Both the position numbers and the translations under genes were made by a program. Positions 57,900-64,000 of a stretch of DNA of 64,000 nucleotides are shown here, piece by piece (within the stretch, counting starts at the first letter, position 1; every line of letters starts with the position of its first letter). Location: assembly GCF_051020955.1 (NCBI RefSeq), contig NC_135022.1, positions 12,636,966-12,700,965 on the forward strand. Reading direction: 5' to 3'. This DNA is from Megalopta genalis (Eukaryota; Arthropoda; Insecta; Hymenoptera; Halictidae). Below the pieces are notes generated by a model that did not search any database, was not told the origin of the DNA, and saw only the letters and a program-made list of their open reading frames with translations.

Positions 57900-60840
57900 C
57901 AGAAAAAGCAGGAGCGTTTTTCGCACGGGGACAGAATCTTTTTCAAGAATCTAGCTCGACGGTCTTGTCGTTGCGGTTATGAAATCGTTGACAGTTTACG
58001 TCTTTGTCTACACTTCTGTTGCAATTGAAGGAATGCCAGTTCCAGACACTCTAACGCGCGGAATAGGAGATTACATCGTCGAGCAAATACATGCACCGTC
58101 GAAGCATTTGCCGAAGAATCCGTGCGCGATCGAAACGAGCGCTCGCATCGATCCAGAAAAAGTTCCGAGCGCGGTTCCAGCGGCGTGGAATAAGCTTGCG
58201 TTTTCGAACGAAACGCAAACAAACGGCCGAGTTTCTCTTTTTCTGTAAACCGCGGCTATCGCAACGGGTGAAATATTCTCGGGCGGCAGCGCACATCGAA
58301 TTCTTCGCGCGTTCGGGCAAGAGCCCGACGAACCGCGCCGCGCCGCGATTTTCATTAGCAATGTCACCGGTCGATTCCGTATTTTCTAATTGCACCGTGA
58401 ACGGTTTGCGCAACAGGGGCAGATTTCCTCGGCTTCCCATGAACGTCGAGAGAACGACAAAGCGATTGAGCAAGTGTCGTTAGCGCGCATCCGACGCGAC
58501 CGCTAATGAAATTTTGCATGCCGATAAGATGGGAGGCATCGGCGATCGGCGATCGGCGCATAGAAATTTCGAGCGTCGCCCGAGAGAATTGGGCAACGAT
58601 TCGAAAACGCGAATTGTGTCGGCGTCGCTGGGAAGGAAAGGCTCGCGTAACAGCTAACAACGCGCCGCGCGCTACCGGCGACGTTGATCGCCGGGAATGC
58701 GACTAATTAGATCAGGACTGGCCCGATCGAACGCGCGACGACCGCTTTCGCAACGTTGACGCACACCCTTTAATCCTTGTGCCACTCGAGCAACAAAGCC
58801 TCGTCCGTCTCGCTGGAATCCGCGGGTTTTTTCGAGCCGGGGCCCGCTCGATTTTCCCCGGCACAGAAGGGACCGACCTGCGAAACAAAATGGCTACCGC
58901 CGCGCCGTATCGTTGCCGTTGCAAAGTTTCCCGGTATTCGATGCTCGCGATACGAAGTCATGCGGCAAGGGTTCGACGCGCGTCGGAGATTTTCTTTGAC
59001 CGGCATCGCAAAAACCAGTGGCCTGGTTTATTACCGCGACGGTACTTTCTATCAGCGATCCGACGCAGGCGGCCGGCCAGGTACATCGCGCTAATTGAAA
59101 TTACGCGGAATCGAGAGAACCCGCTGCGCTCTCCGCGCCACGATCAACATGCGATCAAGGCGGAGTCGTACCGTCGATCCACTTCGTTCCACCGTCTGCC
59201 GTATTGCCACGGAAAGGACCGAAATTACCCAGGGCCAAGGTACAAAACCTTGACGTTTCCAGCAGGTAATTAAGCTAAGCCGGCAATATATAATACCTGA
59301 TAACCCAAAAAGGTTCAGTTAACTTTTCAAGTTGTAGACGGGGCACAAGGCTCGTATAATGTACCTCGTACCTCCGCTTTCCAAATCACCCATTTTTGAC
59401 CACGTTCTGGCAGTGAAGAATTTACTGCGCCTGTATCGTAATATATTTGGATGGGGTAGTTTCATCAATCATGGTACAACTCGGGTCCTAAGTAGGCCCG
59501 TATAAATCATCGTCGGAGTTTTAAAAAGTGCCGATGTTTTTATATACGTGCACGGCAATCGATCTGATTGCACGGCAATCGGCTCGGATTGTGTACAAAG
59601 CTAAACAATTTCGGAAGATTATTGTCGACAATCGGCAATTTGAAAGCGGCATAAATCACTTTTTCCAAAAAATCCAGTTAACGGCAACGCTAAGTACAAT
59701 TTTTTTATGCAACTTTCAAAATAAACGGCTCGTATCTCCTCTTCCCAAATTGTTCAGTTCCGTACACAATTTCAGAGGGAGGATTAAACTGTACTTCTCG
59801 AACCGGCTTTCGTTACATCAGTTTCGACTCCGACGAACGCGTCGGTTCGATCTGCCGGCATACGCACGCTGTCGAGAGTTCTCCGATCCGCGCGTCATCC
59901 TATTAATTTAATTATGGGAAAATCTACGATCGACATTTTGCTTACGTCGCTCGTTGCGTAAGCGGGAAAAGGCACGCCGCGCCGGTAGAAAAACATTGTT
60001 GTTCCTTTCGAAGATCGATCGCGTACGATACGTTCCTTTATGCCACAAGGCATAAGATGTAAGACTTGCGGTATGTAACTCGCGTTCGACCGAATCCGCG
60101 AACCGGAGAACAGCGTCGGATCCCATTGTGCTCGATCCGAAGACCGCGTTGCACCGGCGACCGCGCCGGGCCGGGCCGGTTACGACCGTTACAATAGCGT
60201 AATCGTTTCGCGGTAACGCGCCGAATGAAATCTTCCCCCCTGGATGGCTTTATTGTCGGCGATAATGAGACCGCGGGCGCGGGCCGCGAAGTCGCGGGTC
60301 GCGTTCGCCGTTCCCCGTAGCCCGGGTAATACCGTGTTCTCACATTTCTGCAACATTCAATAAGGCGGAATGGTGTAACTTTACATCCACGATCCGTCGC
60401 TTGCTTGCTCAGTCGGTCGCTCGTTCCTGGCAACCCCCTCCCCGCCGCGGCATGTGAAAATTCAACGAGTGTCTCTCTCATAAAAAGACTTCTCCACCGA
60501 AAACCGCAGCTCCGTTGCGAAATCGCCAGCAGCTCGCCGTTCTGCGCCGTTCAACGAGTTTTGTAATTTTTCGTCACAATGAGCGCGACCGCCGCTCCTC
60601 GTTCGTACCCGTCGCTATCTAGATTTCGAGGGTGCGGGCCGCGAAATGCGCCGCGTCGCCGGCGATCCGCCGAGAAACAGTGCCGTACGTGCCGATAGTC
60701 GTTGGATCATTCGAATAACCGGTTGGCTCTTGCGATCTCTTGGAAAAGTGTGCAAGATAAGGGACGCAGTGATGACTAACGAAGCATAGTACTTCGCTCA
60801 CACTGCGCACAGTTTTTTCGCGATAAAAATATATCAATAA
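57900..60840. other. GC-rich region without recognised gene
   Basis: Open frames on both strands but none with a recognisable domain. A relic of the ATGAGCCG palindromic MITE and part of a GGGAAGAGGAG MITE lie at 59340-59790. Confidence 0.5.
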
Positions 60841-60846
60841 TTATCG

Positions 60847-60941
60847 CGAATATTTGGTGGCTAAGACGAAACGGAACGAACAAATAAAAATATATCAATA
60901 ATTATTTGTTCGTTCTGTTTCGTCTTAGCCACCAAATATTC
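60847..60941. repeat. 39-bp inverted repeat with 17-bp loop
   Basis: Arms 60847-60885 and 60903-60941 (CGAATATTTGGTGGCTAAGA and inverse) differ at one position. The flank AAAAATATATCAATAATTAT before the left arm is repeated across the loop. Confidence 0.9.
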
Positions 60942-60967
60942 GAGACAGCTTAAAGTTCGCGGATATA

Positions 60968-61284
60968 CAGGGTGTCCCGAAAAGGTCTCGCAATCCGGAA
61001 ATGGGAGGTTCCTGAGGTCATTCGAAGAAACTTTTTCCTTTGCGAAAATTTTCTGCGAGGCTTCGTTTACGAGTTATTAACGGAAAACACTGACCAATAA
61101 GAGGCGAGCTCGACTGACGCGCGGCGACCCGCAATGATCTTGTCACCCGAAATGATCTTGTCTCTAATTGGTCACTATTTTTCGTTAATAATTTGTAAAC
61201 GAAGCCGCGGATCGCAAAAAGTTGCTTCAAATGACCTCAGGAATCCCCTGCTTTCGGATTGCGAGACATTTTTGGGACACCCTG
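60968..61284. mobile_element. Foldback MITE copy 9 (internally deleted)
   Basis: CAGGGTGTCCCGAAAAGGTC on the left, GGGACACCCTG on the right, TA on both sides; arms shortened around the centre. Confidence 0.85.
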
Positions 61285-61436
61285 TATTTTAGTTCTCACC
61301 AAGATTGCAATTTGAACAGCGAATTGTGATCACCTTTAGACGCGTGATGAGTATACTAGTCACAACACGAAATATTGCCATTAATCAAAGCATTGAATAA
61401 TTCTTAAATGTAACACTTATTATCGATTAATTAATA

Positions 61437-61980
61437 TTTATTTATTGAATATATACGGAAAGTTATCCATTAGTAAAAAAGTTACAGGAAAAAAAGAAAA
61501 AAAATGCAGACGTTTGGAATGACTTGACGGAGAGCTAAAGTAAAAATGAAAAATAAAACGAAAGTACGATAACCATAATTCTTTATATTCATATGCTAAA
61601 CCTCGACAGACTATAATAACCGGACTACGGATTTTATGCATTTATGTATGACAAAAATTCGTGGATCAAATACGAAACTGTAGACACGTTACAAGAATTC
61701 AAGGATATTATTAAATTGCTTTCAATTTATTAGAATTATGAAAAGGGGGACGACATTTCCATTAAACTTACGTGTCTCATTAACTTAGATAATTTTATTT
61801 TGCAGAAAGATCCACAGTCTAATAATAATAACGTTGCGAAATTATATTAAGTAATGCGCTGTAAATACTGTTTGAGCATAGTGAAAGATTAGAGTTACTA
61901 GTTTGAGACAGTGCGCGCTATTTCCAATGGAGAAAACACGATTGAGCCTGGTACGATATCCATAAGTTCTTCAACGTTGT
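61437..61980. repeat. Dispersed repeat copy without the two nested MITEs
   Basis: Counterpart of 39620-40620. It carries the empty site ATTATATTAAGTAATGCGC at 61841-61859. Confidence 0.7.
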
Positions 61981-61999
61981 CGAATACGCAGAAGTTTCA

Positions 62000-64000
62000 T
62001 ATTAATTCTAATATATAATTCTTAGCTATTGATTTATTCTCGATGACTCATCGAAAACTGCTAATTTGCTAGCAGAGATTGATCTCCGCGTTCGCGCACG
62101 ATCGAACAAAGCGTTCACTTTCGCGTCTTCCGGGAACCGATCGGACAAGTGGCATAATTCGAGTGCAAGCGTACGTTTCCTATGCAACATTGCGGATCGA
62201 GATATTCGAATAGAGAGACGATGGTGCAGTATAGAGGCAGCAGCATAATTTCTAAACAGGTATTACGGCGGACGAAGAAAGTTCGCCGAGGAGGAGAAGA
62301 ACGGGCGGCGGCGAAATTGAGCGGCGCGACGAACGAGAGTAGCAATCGGAGGCGTGTCCGGGGACGATCGGCATTTACCTCGGTATTTATCCTGGCGAGT
62401 GTGCGATCTCGATCGCATTCGCGAGGAGCCGGCGCGGCGTTCTATGATCCATGAAATCGTTGCTGGAAGAATGCCGCGTCTCTCGCGCCGCTATCGAGAA
62501 AGACGAGCGGGCCACGAGCGGATTCCGCTCGGCTAGGGTGGGCTCTCACGCGTTTTCCGATCGCGTCTGACATTTAATCGAGCTCGGCTGCACTCGCGGC
62601 CCGTTCGGCGCAGCGGCTGCAACGGGGCTCGCCTTTCTAGAACGCCTCTGAAACTTCTCTCGTCATCGGCCGTGACGCTCCATCGCATTACACTTTACGC
62701 GATAGCGGAGCAAAATGTCAGCCAGCGGATAGATCCGCGTCGGCGGTCCATTACCGGCGAGGACGCGCAACGAGAAATCGATTACCGGGCCCGACGACGC
62801 GCGGGCCCGAGAGGAATGCAATTTACTTCGGAGCCGGTCGTCGAGATCGTTGCGTCGGCGTCGCGACCTTATCGGAAGCATCTGTTCGCGCGGCGCGGTG
62901 ATCGGGCGAGTTCCGCTCCGCCCCGCTCCGATCCGCCCCGGGGCCGGGACAAAGAATTTTCGGAACGCCTTGTCGTCGGGGTCGTAAACCTTGCCGCAGG
63001 CCCAAGGCCGTTTCGGGAAAGGTCGTAGCAGGGAACGGTACCAGGATCCCCGGTCGAAATGATCCTTTTGTGTCCCATATTCCTCGAAGGCCGGCCGAGT
63101 CCCGCTCGGAACCCATGCTTTCCGATTTTTCCTGCTGGCCTTGCGGACGGCCTCGGCCGATCGTCTCAATGTCAACGGGAAGAACGGTTCCTCGGCCGTT
63201 CGCTCCGTTCGAGGCCCACGGGAAGGGTCCCCGATCCTCGGCCGATGCGAAGGCCGCAAGAATTTCCGAGCGGCACGAATTCCGACGAATTTCCACCAAC
63301 TAAAGTCTCATCGAACCGATCGACGGACATCGATCTTCTCGGGTCTCTGCAATTCGGTCGGCCGACCGGTTAAATGGTGAAACGCGTCGAGCGTGCGCGG
63401 ATCGCGTATAAATGAAAAACGGCGAACGATGATACCCGATATCGGTCGGATAGCTCCGGCTCGATGTTGCTCCGTGACCAAAGCGGCAATCGCTCGCTCG
63501 ATCCGCACACGTAACAGGGATAATCGACCGGCCCCCGGTGTAACAAGGTATCCGTGATTTAAGCCGGCCGCTCGCTCCATCAATCAACGTCCATTGTTTC
63601 CGCTGGTTCGCGATCGAGACTCCGCGATCGAGACGTGCCCGCGGCCGGGCAGCGCGACTCGCGACTCGCGAATCGCTTTATCCGTAATAGGACAGCGGAA
63701 AAGGGTAAGCTGGTCGCGGCGGATTCAGCTGCCGCAGGATTAATCGATCGATCGCTGCCGCATGGACGACTCGCGGATCGGGACTTTGGCGGCAGGAAGT
63801 CTGCCGACGACGTGGGAACCGAAGCGATGCTCGCGAAATTGCCGGCTCGGAGCGAGACCGTTGCGATTAACACCGTTAATGAGGACACGTAATTTCGTGC
63901 CGTACGGACATATACAAATATCTAATTGGAAAATTTCAACAGGTTTTTACTTCGTTGCGTAGCATATTAATTGTCTACCTTTGTTCTGCATCGTAGAAAT
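62000..64000. other. GC-rich region at right edge, no recognised gene
   Basis: Overlapping open frames on both strands with Arg/Ser/Pro-rich, domain-free translations, as expected from GC-rich DNA. May be promoter, 5'UTR or intron of a neighbouring gene. Confidence 0.5.

Noticed and set aside
63580..63888. Minus-strand frame starting with a hydrophobic stretch, considered as Cda5 signal peptide
   Set aside because: It begins with a non-ATG codon, the hydrophobic run is broken by Arg, and no phase-1 donor supports a join to 51967.
1..64000. tRNA, rRNA or other structured RNA genes
   Set aside because: No cloverleaf with A/B boxes or rRNA-like segment was noticed by eye; a tRNAscan-type search would be needed to exclude them.

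Overview
The window looks like insect nuclear DNA, most likely from a bee or another hymenopteran. It carries hunchback, a soluble-type (ADCY10-like) adenylyl cyclase and a Cda5-type chitin deacetylase. Introns are short except where mobile elements sit in them. AT-rich, microsatellite-laden stretches alternate sharply with GC-rich ones, and there are many TTAA-flanked (piggyBac-like) and TA-flanked (mariner-like) short elements. The species call is an inference from gene content and repeat style.

Layout. 1-3371 (+): hunchback, 5' truncated by the window edge, two coding exons, followed by an AT-rich probable 3'UTR to about 5355. 6127-25544 (+): a complete ADCY10-like gene that I could join from 29 exons with every splice phase matching (5157 nt, 1718 aa). 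One of its introns appears to be GC-AG. 25545-27028: tail-to-tail spacer. 27029-51967 (-): chitin deacetylase of the Cda5 type. It has 15 recognised exon positions, one of which exists as two alternative exons; the signal-peptide exon was not found. 51968-64000: no convincing gene, but foldback elements, a three-copy tandem repeat, a broken transposase relic and a long GC-rich stretch that may hold the 5' end of the deacetylase gene.

The three genes are not an operon or pathway: one is a gap-gene transcription factor, one a cAMP-type signalling enzyme, one an extracellular cuticle-modifying enzyme. What unifies the window is its mobile-element history. Many introns of the cyclase and the deacetylase shrink to roughly 65-105 bp once TTAA elements are subtracted. 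Several elements are nested in one another, and a few uninterrupted paralogous sites in the same window show the exact insertion points.

The strongest biological points are: (1) two same-phase 226-nt alternative exons that encode the catalytic start of the deacetylase domain; (2) an insect ADCY10 homologue that keeps both metal-binding aspartates of C1 but lacks the Asn/Arg pair expected in C2; (3) piggyBac-like elements, one of which still encodes the cysteine-rich transposase tail, and two families of which share a CCACTATAGTGG module, in one case amplified to nine 44-bp copies.
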